Part shown: positions 13,862 to 23,011 of the stretch, one piece after another
Layout of the letters: each line of letters starts with the position of its first letter
Numbering within the stretch: the first letter of the stretch is position 1
Assembly: GCA_900539325.1 (NCBI GenBank)
Contig: UQCC01000015.1
Location: 1-31,449 of the forward strand
Length of the DNA stretch: 31,449 nt
Origin: an uncultured Eubacterium sp.
GTDB lineage: Bacteria; Bacillota; Clostridia; Oscillospirales; Acutalibacteraceae
Direction of reading: 5' to 3'
Made by a program: the position numbers and the translations under genes
The notes under the pieces: generated by a model
Databases searched by the model: none
Told to the model about the DNA's origin: nothing
What the model saw: only the letters and a program-made list of their open reading frames with translations

Positions 13862-15804
13862 TATCTGAGCTGTGTTCCGGCAGGTAGGTCAACAAAAACA
13901 ACTTTTACATCGTTTTCGCTTACATCGCCTGCAAGGAGCATACCGTTGCTCATTTCGCCGCAGAGTTTTGCCGGCTTAAGGTTTGCAACAATGATAACAT
14001 TTTTGCCGATGAGGTCCTCAGGTTTGTACCACGGAGAAATGCCGGATACGATTTGACGAGGCTCTGCCGTTCCGTCGTTTACGGTAAGCTTGAGGAGCTT
14101 TTTAGCTTTTTTAATCGGTTCACATTCCGTAACGGTTGCCACACGAAGTTCAACCTTTGCAAAATCATCAAATTCGATTTGTGCAAGTCCCTCGATTTCT
14201 TTCGGCTTTGCGGCTTCTTCCGCTTTGGCTGCTGCCTCTTGCTTTTCTGCAATTTCGGTAAGCATTTTTTCAGAGTCAATTCTTGCAAAAAGTGCTTCTG
14301 CCTTGCCTACCTTTTCGCCTGCCTTGAGAGCACCGAAAGATTCAAGAGAATCGTAATCCTTGATGTCACAGTTCATCTGTGCAAAGATTTTTTCGCTTGT
14401 TTCAGGCATAAACGGGCTGAGAAGTACAGCAATGTATCTGATAGCTTCAAGGAGATTATAAAGCACGGTGCCGAGGCGAGGAAGTGATGCTTCGTCTTTT
14501 GCAAGTGCCCACGGAGTGGTTTCGTCAATGTATTTGTTAGAACGCTTTGCAAGGTTCAATACAGCCTCAACGGCGTCCGCAACTCTGTAAGTTTCAAAGC
14601 ACTTTTCAATCTTTTTAACAGTGTCGAGTGCAAAGTTTTTAAGTTCGTCGTCAACAGGTTCGTTAACATTGCCCGGTTGAATAATGCCGTCAAAATACTT
14701 GTTCTGCATTGCGATTGTTCTGTTAACAAGGTTGCCGAATGTGTTGGCAAGGTCGGAATTGTAACGCTCAATGATGGTTTCGTAAGTGATGGAACCGTCT
14801 GAAGCGTAAGGCATTTCGGACACAAGATAGTATCTTACGGCGTCTACTCCGAGAAGTTCAACAAGGTCGTCTGCATAAATAACATTACCTCTTGATTTGC
14901 TCATCTTGTCCTCGCCAAAGAGAAGCCAAGGATGACCGAATACCTGCTTTGGAAGCGGTTCGCCGAGAGCCATAAGCATAATAGGCCAGTAAATTGTGTG
15001 GAAGCGGACAATGTCCTTGCCGATAATGTGAACATCGGCAGGCCAATATTTTTTATATTCATCGGATGAACCGTCAGGGTCGTAGCCGATGGCAGTAATA
15101 TAGTTTGAAAGTGCGTCAATCCAAACATAAACAACATGGTCAGGGTCAAAGTCAACAGGGATGCCCCATTTGAAGCTGGTTCTTGAAACGCAAAGGTCCT
15201 GCAAGCCCGGCTTGATGAAGTTGTTGAGCATTTCTTTCTTTCGTGCTTCGGGATAAATGAAGTTTTCGTTTTGCTCAATGAAATCTTCAAGTCGCTTTTG
15301 ATATTTTGAAAGCTTGAGGAAATATGCCTCTTCTTTTGCCGGCTTTACTTCTCTGCCGCAATCCGGGCACTTGCCGTCAACAAGCTGGCTTTCGGTCCAA
15401 AAGCTCTCGCAAGGTGTGCAGTACATACCCTCGTAGTGACCCTTGTAAATGTCGCCCTGTTCGTATAATTTTTTGAAAATCTTTTGCACAACTTTTTCGT
15501 GCTGTTCGTCCGTCGTGCGGATAAAACGGTCGTAGCTTGTGTTCAAAATATCGCAAATAGAGCGAATTTCGCCCGATACCTTGTCAACATATTCCTTTGG
15601 TGTAACGCCTGCGGTCTTTGCGTATTCTTCGATTTTTTGACCGTGTTCGTCTGTGCCAGTAAGCATAAATACATCGTATCCCTGCAAGCGTTTGTATCTT
15701 GCGATGGCATCGGTCAGCACAATTTCGTAGCTGTTGCCGATGTGCGGCTTGCGAGAAGTATATGCTATGGCTGTTGTAATGTAAAATTTTCCTTTGTTTG
15801 CCAT
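13861..15804 (-). CDS. metG: Methionyl-tRNA synthetase
   Basis: A 647-residue class Ia synthetase charging tRNA-Met. HIGN at 21-24 and KMSKS at 300-304 are the ATP signature motifs. A zinc knuckle is formed by C129, C132, C146 and C149 (CTPCESF, CPDCG). The anticodon-binding helical domain follows, and residues from about 545 form the C-terminal Trbp111-like OB-fold tRNA-binding domain (FAKVELRVATV), so it is the long dimeric type. Start ATG with AGGAGAT upstream. The 109-nt gap before it (15805-15913) shows no T-box, but it has an inverted repeat CACCTTAA...TTAAGGTG. It overlaps the CDF-like gene by 1 nt. Confidence 0.97.
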   Translation of the reverse strand: MANKGKFYITTAIAYTSRKPHIGNSYEIVLTDAIARYKRLQGYDVFMLTGTDEHGQKIEEYAKTAGVTPKEYVDKVSGEIRSICDILNTSYDRFIRTTDEQHEKVVQKIFKKLYEQGDIYKGHYEGMYCTPCESFWTESQLVDGKCPDCGREVKPAKEEAYFLKLSKYQKRLEDFIEQNENFIYPEARKKEMLNNFIKPGLQDLCVSRTSFKWGIPVDFDPDHVVYVWIDALSNYITAIGYDPDGSSDEYKKYWPADVHIIGKDIVRFHTIYWPIMLMALGEPLPKQVFGHPWLLFGEDKMSKSRGNVIYADDLVELLGVDAVRYYLVSEMPYASDGSITYETIIERYNSDLANTFGNLVNRTIAMQNKYFDGIIQPGNVNEPVDDELKNFALDTVKKIEKCFETYRVADAVEAVLNLAKRSNKYIDETTPWALAKDEASLPRLGTVLYNLLEAIRYIAVLLSPFMPETSEKIFAQMNCDIKDYDSLESFGALKAGEKVGKAEALFARIDSEKMLTEIAEKQEAAAKAEEAAKPKEIEGLAQIEFDDFAKVELRVATVTECEPIKKAKKLLKLTVNDGTAEPRQIVSGISPWYKPEDLIGKNVIIVANLKPAKLCGEMSNGMLLAGDVSENDVKVVFVDLPAGTQLR

Positions 15805-15913
15805 TGTATTATCTCCTGTTTATAAAACTTTAATGCTTGGTAGTTTTTTCACCTTAATAAAAATATTAAATTTCTAAAATGTTTTGGCACGGTTAAGGTG
15901 CTTTATTTCTAAA

Positions 15914-16639
15914 TCAGATGAGTGATGCGGCACCTTTGTCGAGCATAAGTGTTACATCTTTGTGAAATTGAAGTACGGATGCCGGGCATTGAGGAGTAAC
16001 ATTGCCGTCGATAAGCTGTTTGATTGCTTTTGCCTTGTTTTCGCCGATAGCGATAATAAGGATACGCTTTGCCTGCATAATTGAGCCGATACCCATTGTT
16101 ACAGCGTGGGTAGGTACTTCCTCGATTGAATTGAAAAATCTTGAGTTATCTTTGATTGTACTTTCTTTAAGAGCAACAACATGGCTCCATCTTTGGAATG
16201 AATCTGCAGGCTCGTTGAATGCAATATGGCCGTTTGAACCAATGCCGAGAAGTTGAATGTCAATTCCGCCTGACTTTTTGATTTTCTCTTCGTATGCCTT
16301 ACATTCTGCGTCCATATCTTCTGCGTTGCCGTTGAGGAAGTTGATGTTTTCATCAGGAATGTTGATGTGGTCAAAAAGGTTTTCATACATAAAGCTGTGG
16401 TAGCTGTTCTTGTCTTTTACATCAAGCTTGCAATATTCATCAAGGTTAAATGTTGTAACTTTTGAAAAATCAACCGCACCCTCTTGGTAAAGCTTAATCA
16501 TATGTGCATACGGTTTGAGCGGCGTTGAGCCTGTTGCAAGACCCAATACACTGTCGGGCTTTTGCAAAACCTGACCGCACATATAATAACCTGCGGCAAT
16601 TCCTATTTGTTCTTCAGTGTCAAATGTAAGTACATTCAT
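15914..16639 (-). CDS. nagB: Glucosamine-6-phosphate deaminase
   Basis: A 241-residue NagB, converting glucosamine 6-phosphate to fructose 6-phosphate and ammonia, the step that brings amino sugars into glycolysis. GLATGSTP (33-40) binds the sugar phosphate, D67 lies in FNLDEY, and H138 and E143 lie in GSNGHIAFNEP. The residue at the E. coli D141 position is N136, as in Bacillus NagB. The length equals the monomeric Bacillus-type enzyme and lacks the longer E. coli allosteric tail. Its ribosome binding site AAGGAG lies inside the end of the upstream VanZ-like gene (gap 2 nt). nagA is not adjacent. Confidence 0.95.
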   Translation of the reverse strand: MNVLTFDTEEQIGIAAGYYMCGQVLQKPDSVLGLATGSTPLKPYAHMIKLYQEGAVDFSKVTTFNLDEYCKLDVKDKNSYHSFMYENLFDHINIPDENINFLNGNAEDMDAECKAYEEKIKKSGGIDIQLLGIGSNGHIAFNEPADSFQRWSHVVALKESTIKDNSRFFNSIEEVPTHAVTMGIGSIMQAKRILIIAIGENKAKAIKQLIDGNVTPQCPASVLQFHKDVTLMLDKGAASLI

Positions 16640-16641
16640 TT

Positions 16642-17118
16642 TTATATCTCCTTAAATCTTTTATCATTTTTATGTTCAATTATTTTGCGAATAATTAAAT
16701 ACAATATTAGAAAAATCAACGCACCTGTGATAACACCCAAGGTGTCAAGTGCCCAATCGGTGAATTGACAGCTTCTGCCGTCAACAAAAATTTGATGAAT
16801 TTCATCTGTTGCGGCATATGCCGAGCCTATTGCAATACCAATTGCCAAATTGCGTTTGTGTTTTGTAAAATATACAGCCGAGTTTGTTAAAAATCCGAGT
16901 CCTGTAAATTCCGTAAAATGTGCCGCCTTACGAACCATATGTTCGGTTATTGTTTCGGTGTGAAAAAGCTTTTGTAAAAACAGAGTTACAACGGAACTTT
17001 GACCTGCCGATTGCGTTGCCGGTCGTGATGAAAAGTAAAATATCGCTCCCATACACATTGCGGTTAATATCCAAAATATTATGGCAAATGATTTGGTGTG
17101 CTTATTCTCTTGTGGCAT
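16642..17118 (-). CDS. VanZ-like family membrane protein
   Basis: A 158-residue protein with about four hydrophobic segments. Conserved VanZ-like signatures are VRKAAHFTEF (about 63-72), then DEIHQIFVDGRSCQFTDWALDTLG, which is the typical D-E-x-x-Q...GR...D-x-x-x-D-x-x-G pattern. VanZ gives low-level teicoplanin resistance in its original setting, but most family members have no known function. The start ATG overlaps the end of the solute-binding-protein gene by 17 nt, and its stop lies 2 nt before nagB. Confidence 0.87.
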   Translation of the reverse strand: MPQENKHTKSFAIIFWILTAMCMGAIFYFSSRPATQSAGQSSVVTLFLQKLFHTETITEHMVRKAAHFTEFTGLGFLTNSAVYFTKHKRNLAIGIAIGSAYAATDEIHQIFVDGRSCQFTDWALDTLGVITGALIFLILYLIIRKIIEHKNDKRFKEI

Positions 17119-18790
17119 TTACAAAGCTCACCCTTCCTGTTCCGGGATGGAACTGAATGTTTTTTACTCCGTTTGCGGCAGCATAGTAACTGCTTTCGTA
17201 TATCATCGGGCAAACGGTATAGGTGCTTATAATTGTTTGTTCAGCCTGCTTCAAATATGCTGCGGTTGAGTTTAAATTGCTTTGATTTTGAGCCTTTTTA
17301 ATAAGTGCGGCAACTTTGTTTGAATTTATATCCGTTATGTTGTCGCTTGTAATTTGGCTCATAAAAGATATTGCACTGTTGCCTGTTGCGGTAAACGGTA
17401 AGAATGCCACATCATATGTGTTTTTTGCAATTTCCGTTCTTATGTCGCTTTCGTCCATTGCCTGAACTTTCAGCGTGAGTGTTATTGCGTCACCGTTCGA
17501 GTTTGTAAGATATGAGCCCAATCCTGCCTGGACACCTTGTAAAAGCTGTTTTACGCAGTTTTCCATATATGACGGTGTAAGCACGGTTATGCTTATATCG
17601 GTTGTGTCGAGTATTTCAAGTGCCTTTTTCCAATCGGCGACGCTTTTTTCTTGATTTTGTGCTCCTGCGGTATATCCCATAGCCTTTACGGCATTGTTGC
17701 CGTTGATAAGGCAGGATGACGGCGTAAGGTTTGTGGCAGGGGAAAGATAATCCTTGTCGTATTTTGTCGGTCTGCTGAAGCCTTCATAAAATGCCTTGCG
17801 CATGGTCTTTGATTGAAACACTTCGTCGTTTGTGTTAAATACAAAACCCCAGGTGGTGTCTTGATACGGAGTGTAAGTAACGCCGCTGTCCTTGTTTATT
17901 TTGTCGCTGTTTTCGGCGGTGATGAATGCCGCATCGTAATATCCGCTTTCAAGCTTTGATACAAGGTCGTCGTCTGTGTCCGAACTTTTGTCGAGAATTT
18001 TGAGAGTAAGCTCCTTTGCCTTTGACGGCGACGGTCCGGTGTATTTATCGTTGTTCTTTAACAAATACGAAGCATCAAGAATTTGGCTTACATAAAACTG
18101 CCCGTTAAACAGTGTGTACTTGCCCTCTAAACCGTATCTGCCTTTTGTTGCAACAAAAAATTGCTCGTTGCACGGCATTGCAACGGCAGATGCAAGCGTT
18201 TGCATAAAGGTGTCATCCCTGTGCTCAAGCGTGATTGTTAGGTTGTAATCATCGTTTGCAACCACTCCGAGTTCTGTGGGGAGCACAGCACCCGTGTGAA
18301 TTTTGTTTGCGTTTTTTATGCACGAAATGAGGGAAAATTGAGGACAGTCCGTAACATAATAAGCCGCTCTTCTGAGTGCAAAAACAAAGTCGTTTGCCGT
18401 GATGTCCGGATTGAATTCGTATCCGAGCATTTGCAGACGGCTGTCTTTAAATTTGCCTTTGTTGTCACCCGAGGTGTATTTTTCGGTGTTTATGTCCCAC
18501 TTCATACCCTCACGGATGTGAAATTTGTATGTGAGTCCGTCGTCGCTTATTTCCCACTTGTCTGACATTCCCGGCACAACGGTGCCGTCATCATTTATTC
18601 TTATTAGGCCTTCAAAAGTGTTTTCGATAATCAAAAACTCATCGGAGGTTGATGCAACCTGCGGGTCGTAGCTGTTAACATTTGCGTCAAAAGGGTATAT
18701 GAAATCAATCGATGCCTCTTTGCCGCCGCAACCAGAAAACAATGTAATAATCAGTATTGCCGATATAATTATAGATAAAATCTTTTTCAT
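17102..18790 (-). CDS. Family 5 solute-binding lipoprotein (oligopeptide-type ABC substrate binder)
   Basis: A 562-residue lipoprotein. The signal peptide ends in the lipobox LFSGC with C21 as lipidation site, so it is anchored on the outer face of the membrane. The mature part starts with the SBP_bac_5 pattern (DANVNSYDPQVASTSDEFLI, EGLIRINDDGTVVPGMSDKW, then YKFHIREGMKWD). Family members bind oligopeptides, dipeptides, nickel or sugars for an ABC importer. No permease or ATPase gene lies in this window, so it is an orphan binder or serves a transporter encoded elsewhere. It is the first gene of the minus-strand operon and has a good promoter at 18822-18850. The VanZ-like gene overlaps its last 17 nt. 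Confidence 0.93.
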   Translation of the reverse strand: MKKILSIIISAILIITLFSGCGGKEASIDFIYPFDANVNSYDPQVASTSDEFLIIENTFEGLIRINDDGTVVPGMSDKWEISDDGLTYKFHIREGMKWDINTEKYTSGDNKGKFKDSRLQMLGYEFNPDITANDFVFALRRAAYYVTDCPQFSLISCIKNANKIHTGAVLPTELGVVANDDYNLTITLEHRDDTFMQTLASAVAMPCNEQFFVATKGRYGLEGKYTLFNGQFYVSQILDASYLLKNNDKYTGPSPSKAKELTLKILDKSSDTDDDLVSKLESGYYDAAFITAENSDKINKDSGVTYTPYQDTTWGFVFNTNDEVFQSKTMRKAFYEGFSRPTKYDKDYLSPATNLTPSSCLINGNNAVKAMGYTAGAQNQEKSVADWKKALEILDTTDISITVLTPSYMENCVKQLLQGVQAGLGSYLTNSNGDAITLTLKVQAMDESDIRTEIAKNTYDVAFLPFTATGNSAISFMSQITSDNITDINSNKVAALIKKAQNQSNLNSTAAYLKQAEQTIISTYTVCPMIYESSYYAAANGVKNIQFHPGTGRVSFVNATRE

Positions 18791-18821
18791 TATTTATATA
18801 TCCTTAAAAAAGAGTATATAT

Positions 18822-18850
18822 ATTATAGCAGATTAATTACCTATATTCAA
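18822..18850 (-). promoter_or_regulatory. Promoter of the solute-binding protein operon
   Basis: On the minus strand TTGAAT (18850-18845), a 17-nt spacer and a perfect TATAAT (18827-18822) form a good sigma-A promoter. The AAGGA ribosome binding site (18805-18801) follows, 10 nt before ATG. Confidence 0.8.
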
Positions 18851-19028
18851 TACAAAATCGAGCGGTAAAAAATAAATTTTTTATTTGGACAAAACTTACT
18901 ATTTTTGCAGAAGTATTTTGGTTATTGTTACAAAACACACGGCACAGTTGATAAAAAAATATACAAAAATTTTGTAAATTGCTTTATTACCTGATTTGCA
19001 AAAAAATTGTAATATTTTAAAAATTCTC

Positions 19029-19057
19029 TTGACTTTAAAAGAATAATAGTGTAGAAT
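19029..19057 (+). promoter_or_regulatory. Promoter of rpoB-rpoC
   Basis: TTGACT (19029-19034), a 17-nt spacer and TAGAAT (19052-19057) form a good sigma-A promoter, with start near 19064. The same -10 hexamer and spacing recur before tuf. Confidence 0.8.
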
Positions 19058-19198
19058 GTCACCACGATTATATACTGGCAGTATGTGTCTTTATGTCTTG
19101 CTATTAAATAAGCTATATATTAAAGACAAGCGGCGATTTTTGTCAAGTAATGCCGGTCTATGTATTGCAAATAAGAAACGAATGGAGTGAATACCTTT

Positions 19199-22100
19199 AT
19201 GGTAAATGTGAAGGATGTACAACTCGGTACAACTACACGAAAGAGCTTTGCTAAAATCAACGAAGTTATGCAAATGCCTAACTTGATTGAAGTGCAAAAA
19301 AAGTCTTACCAATGGTTCCTTGACGAAGGTCTTAAGGAGGTATTTAGGGACATCGGTTCAATTACCGACAATTCCGAAAAGCTTGTTCTCGATTTTATCG
19401 ATTACAGTATGGATGATGAACCTAAGTACAGCATTGCCGAATGTAAGGCGAGAGATACCACATATTCAAAGGCTCTCAAGGTGCAGGCTCGCCTCAGAAA
19501 CACAGAAACAGGCGAAGTTAAGGACAGCACTATTTATTGCGGCGATCTTCCTCTTATGACAGATTCCGGCACCTTTGTTATCAACGGTGCAGAGAGATGT
19601 ATCGTATCCCAGTTGGTTCGTTCACCTGGTGTATATTACAATATGGACCACGACAAGACAGGTAAGGAACTTTTCACTAATACAGTAATTCCTAACCGTG
19701 GTGCTTGGCTTGAATATGAAACCGATGCAAACGATTTGTTCTATGTTCGTATAGACAAAAACAGAAAGATTTATATCACAACTTTCCTTCGCTCATTGGG
19801 TCTTGGTTCGGACGAGCAGCTTCGTGAATATTTCGGCGATGACGAAATGCTTGAAGCTACCATCGAAAAGGACATTACAAAGAACGAGGAAGAGGCTCTT
19901 CTTGAAGTTTACAAGAAGCTTCGTCCGGGCGAACCTCCTACGGTTGATACCGCAAGAGCACATCTCGACGGATTGTTCTTTGACGCAAGAAGATATGACC
20001 TTTCAAGAGTCGGCAGATATAAGTACAATAAAAAGCTTGGCTTGGTTGAAAGAATTACAGACCAAGTTTTGGCTGAGCCGGTTATTTCTCCTGCAGGTGA
20101 ATTCCTTGCAGACGCAGGCGAAAAGATTACCAAGGACAAGGCTGTTGAAATCGAGAATGCAGGTGTTATGTCTGTTATGCTTGAGCTTGAGTCGGGCAAG
20201 GTAATCAAGGTTCTTTCAAACGGTATGGTTGATATTGACAAGTATGTAACCGTTGACAAGAAAGAACTTGCAATCAACGAAAAAGTATCTTATCGTGTAC
20301 TTTCCGAAATCATGGAAAAGGTCGGCGATGACCAAGAAGCACTTGAAGCCGAAATTAAGCTTCGCCACGATGACCTTATTCCTAACCACATCATTATTGA
20401 TGATATTTTCGCAACAGTTTCTTACCTTCTCAACCTTGCAAACGGCGTAGGTAAGACAGACGATATTGACCACCTCGGCAACCGTAGAATCCGTGCCGTA
20501 GGCGAGTTGCTCCAAAACCAATTCCGTATCGGCTTTACTCGTATGGAAAGAGTTATCAGAGAGCGTATGAATGTTCAGTCGCAGGACGACAGCGACGCTA
20601 TCACTCCACAGGCTATTATCAATACCCGTCCTGTAAATGCGGCAATCCGTGAGTTCTTCGGTTCTTCACCGTTGTCACAATTTATGGACCAAAACAACCC
20701 TCTTGCAGAACTTACTCACAAGAGAAGACTTTCGGCACTCGGTCCGGGCGGTTTGTCAAGAGACCGTGCAGGCTTTGAAGTTCGTGACGTACACTATACA
20801 CACTACGGTCGTATGTGCCCTATCGAAACTCCTGAAGGTCCAAACATCGGTTTGATTTCGTATCTTGCTTGTTACAGCCGCCTTAACGAATACGGATTTA
20901 TCGAAGCTCCGTACCGTAAGGTAAACAAAGAAACAGGCGTTGTAACAGATGAAGTTGAATATATGACAGCCGATGTTGAAGATAACTATGTTGTTGCACA
21001 GGCAAATGAACCGCTTGATGAAAACGGCAGATTTACAAATACAAGAGTTACATGCCGTTGCAGAGACGAGTTTATTACAGTTCCTCCTGAAAAGGTTGAC
21101 TATATGGACGTTTCTCCGAAGATGGTTGTATCTGTTGCTACAGCAATGATTCCGTTCCTTGAAAACGATGACGCAAACCGTGCTCTTATGGGTGCTAACA
21201 TGCAGCGTCAGGCAGTTCCGCTTCTTAAGACAGAAGCTCCTGTTGTAGGTACCGGTATGGAATACAAAGCAGCGTACGACTCAGGCGTTGTTGTTATTGC
21301 AAAGCGTGGCGGTACGGTTGTTTCACTTGACGCACGCACAATCGAAATTAAGACCAAAGACGGCAGCATTGACAGATATGAACTTATAAAGTACGCCGGT
21401 TCTAACCAAGGTACTTGCATTAACCAAAGACCTATTGTTTCACTTCATCAGGAAGTTGAGGACGGTCAGGTTATCGCAGACGGTCCTGCAACCTGTAACG
21501 GTGAAATCTCAATCGGTAAGAATGCTCTTATCGGCTTTATGACTTGGGAAGGTTATAACTACGAGGACGCCGTTCTTATCAACGAAAAGATTGTTCGTGA
21601 CGATGTATATACATCTATTCATATTGTAGAACACGAGGTTGAAGCCCGTGATACAAAACTCGGTCCTGAAGACATTACAAGAGATATTCCTAATGTCGGT
21701 GACGACGCTCTTAAGGATTTGGACGATGACGGTATCATTCGTGTAGGTGCAGAGGTTCACTCGGGCGATATTCTTGTAGGTAAGGTAACACCTAAGGGCG
21801 AAACAGAACTTACAAGTGAAGAAAGACTTTTGCGTGCTATTTTCGGCGAAAAGGCAAGAGAAGTTCGTGATACTTCAATGAAAGTGCCTCACGGCGAATA
21901 CGGTATCGTAGTTGATGTTAAGGTATTCACAAGAGCAAACCACGATGAGCTTAATCCGGGCGTAAACAAGGTTGTTCGTGTTTATATCGCACAAAAGAGA
22001 AAGATTCAAGCCGGTGACAAGATGGCAGGTCGTCACGGTAACAAGGGTGTAGTTTCCCGTGTGCTTCCGCAAGAGGATATGCCATTCCTTCCGGACGGTC

Positions 22101-22945
22101 GTCCGCTTGATATCGTGCTTAACCCATTGGGCGTACCTTCTCGTATGAATATCGGTCAGGTTCTTGAAGTTCATCTCGGCTATGCCGCTATGGCACTTGG
22201 CTGGAAGATGATGACCCCTGTATTTGACGGCGCTCACGAAGATGACATCAGAGAATGTCTTAAACTTGCCGATATCGGCTATTATATTGATGAAAACGGC
22301 AATAAGATTTACGACGGTAAGGTTCAGCTTACAGACGGCAGAACCGGTGAGAAGTTTGATAACCGTGTAACCGTAGGTTATATGTATTACCTCAAACTCC
22401 ACCACCTTGTAGATGATAAGATTCATGCTCGTTCAACGGGTCCGTACAGCCTTGTAACTCAACAGCCTTTGGGCGGTAAAGCTCAATTCGGCGGTCAGAG
22501 ATTCGGTGAAATGGAAGTTTGGGCACTTGAAGCTTACGGTGCTGCATATACACTTCAGGAAATCATCACCGTTAAGTCGGACGATGTTGTCGGTCGTGTT
22601 AAGACTTACGAGTCAATCGTTAAGGGCGAAAATATTCCGCCGGCAGGCACACCTGAAGCATTTAAGGTTCTTTATAAGGAACTTCAGGCTCTTGCTCTTG
22701 ATACAAGACTTTACGACAAGGACGGTAACGAAGTTATCCTTAAGCAAGACCTTGACGATGACGGAATCCCAACCGTTTCGGACGATCAGGCATTTACAGA
22801 AGTTAATGACTTTGACGGTCAGGAAGGCTACGGTATGCTTGATGAAAACGGTGAGGAAATCGAGGAAGCAAATCAGGATGAAGAAGTTGATTTGTTCGCT
22901 GAATTCGACAGCTTGGGCGACAGCGATGATTATGATGAAGAATAA
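19199..22945 (+). CDS. rpoB: RNA polymerase beta subunit
   Basis: A 1248-residue beta subunit of RNA polymerase, complete and in line with other Firmicute forms, with an acidic C-terminal tail. The rifampicin pocket GSSPLSQFMDQNNPLAEL followed by THKRRLSALGPGGL (about residues 487-518) carries all the usual sensitive-type residues. Catalytic-site and switch motifs such as GRHGNKGVVS and QRFGEMEVWALEAYGA are intact. I chose the ATG at 19199 because GGAGTGA (19184-19190) lies 8 nt upstream; the in-frame GTG at 19187 overlaps that site. It is preceded by its own promoter, not by rplL as in most bacteria. rpoC follows after 66 nt. Confidence 0.97.
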   Translation: MVNVKDVQLGTTTRKSFAKINEVMQMPNLIEVQKKSYQWFLDEGLKEVFRDIGSITDNSEKLVLDFIDYSMDDEPKYSIAECKARDTTYSKALKVQARLRNTETGEVKDSTIYCGDLPLMTDSGTFVINGAERCIVSQLVRSPGVYYNMDHDKTGKELFTNTVIPNRGAWLEYETDANDLFYVRIDKNRKIYITTFLRSLGLGSDEQLREYFGDDEMLEATIEKDITKNEEEALLEVYKKLRPGEPPTVDTARAHLDGLFFDARRYDLSRVGRYKYNKKLGLVERITDQVLAEPVISPAGEFLADAGEKITKDKAVEIENAGVMSVMLELESGKVIKVLSNGMVDIDKYVTVDKKELAINEKVSYRVLSEIMEKVGDDQEALEAEIKLRHDDLIPNHIIIDDIFATVSYLLNLANGVGKTDDIDHLGNRRIRAVGELLQNQFRIGFTRMERVIRERMNVQSQDDSDAITPQAIINTRPVNAAIREFFGSSPLSQFMDQNNPLAELTHKRRLSALGPGGLSRDRAGFEVRDVHYTHYGRMCPIETPEGPNIGLISYLACYSRLNEYGFIEAPYRKVNKETGVVTDEVEYMTADVEDNYVVAQANEPLDENGRFTNTRVTCRCRDEFITVPPEKVDYMDVSPKMVVSVATAMIPFLENDDANRALMGANMQRQAVPLLKTEAPVVGTGMEYKAAYDSGVVVIAKRGGTVVSLDARTIEIKTKDGSIDRYELIKYAGSNQGTCINQRPIVSLHQEVEDGQVIADGPATCNGEISIGKNALIGFMTWEGYNYEDAVLINEKIVRDDVYTSIHIVEHEVEARDTKLGPEDITRDIPNVGDDALKDLDDDGIIRVGAEVHSGDILVGKVTPKGETELTSEERLLRAIFGEKAREVRDTSMKVPHGEYGIVVDVKVFTRANHDELNPGVNKVVRVYIAQKRKIQAGDKMAGRHGNKGVVSRVLPQEDMPFLPDGRPLDIVLNPLGVPSRMNIGQVLEVHLGYAAMALGWKMMTPVFDGAHEDDIRECLKLADIGYYIDENGNKIYDGKVQLTDGRTGEKFDNRVTVGYMYYLKLHHLVDDKIHARSTGPYSLVTQQPLGGKAQFGGQRFGEMEVWALEAYGAAYTLQEIITVKSDDVVGRVKTYESIVKGENIPPAGTPEAFKVLYKELQALALDTRLYDKDGNEVILKQDLDDDGIPTVSDDQAFTEVNDFDGQEGYGMLDENGEEIEEANQDEEVDLFAEFDSLGDSDDYDEE

Positions 22946-23011
22946 TCATAAAGTATTAATTTCAAATTTTGATTAACTTTCCAATATATTATAGAAAAGG
23001 AGTGCTTCCAT

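Larger units (their letters stand above)
18791..19198. other. Divergent intergenic region between solute-binding protein and rpoB
   Basis: This 408-nt stretch has no gene. It holds the minus promoter at 18822-18850, the rpoB promoter at 19029-19057, and about 135 nt of rpoB leader in which TGTCTTTA (19086-19093) can pair with TAAAGACA (19121-19128). The middle (about 18851-19028) is AT-rich; I see nothing further in it. Confidence 0.7.

Noticed and set aside
15805..15913. T-box riboswitch before metG
   Set aside because: The 109-nt gap is too short and lacks the T-box sequence and a terminator; only a CACCTTAA/TTAAGGTG inverted repeat is present.
21875..22426. A 183-codon minus-strand frame inside rpoB (and similar frames inside rpoC, fusA and tuf)
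   Set aside because: Antisense shadows produced by the codon bias of highly expressed genes; no start signals or recognisable domains.
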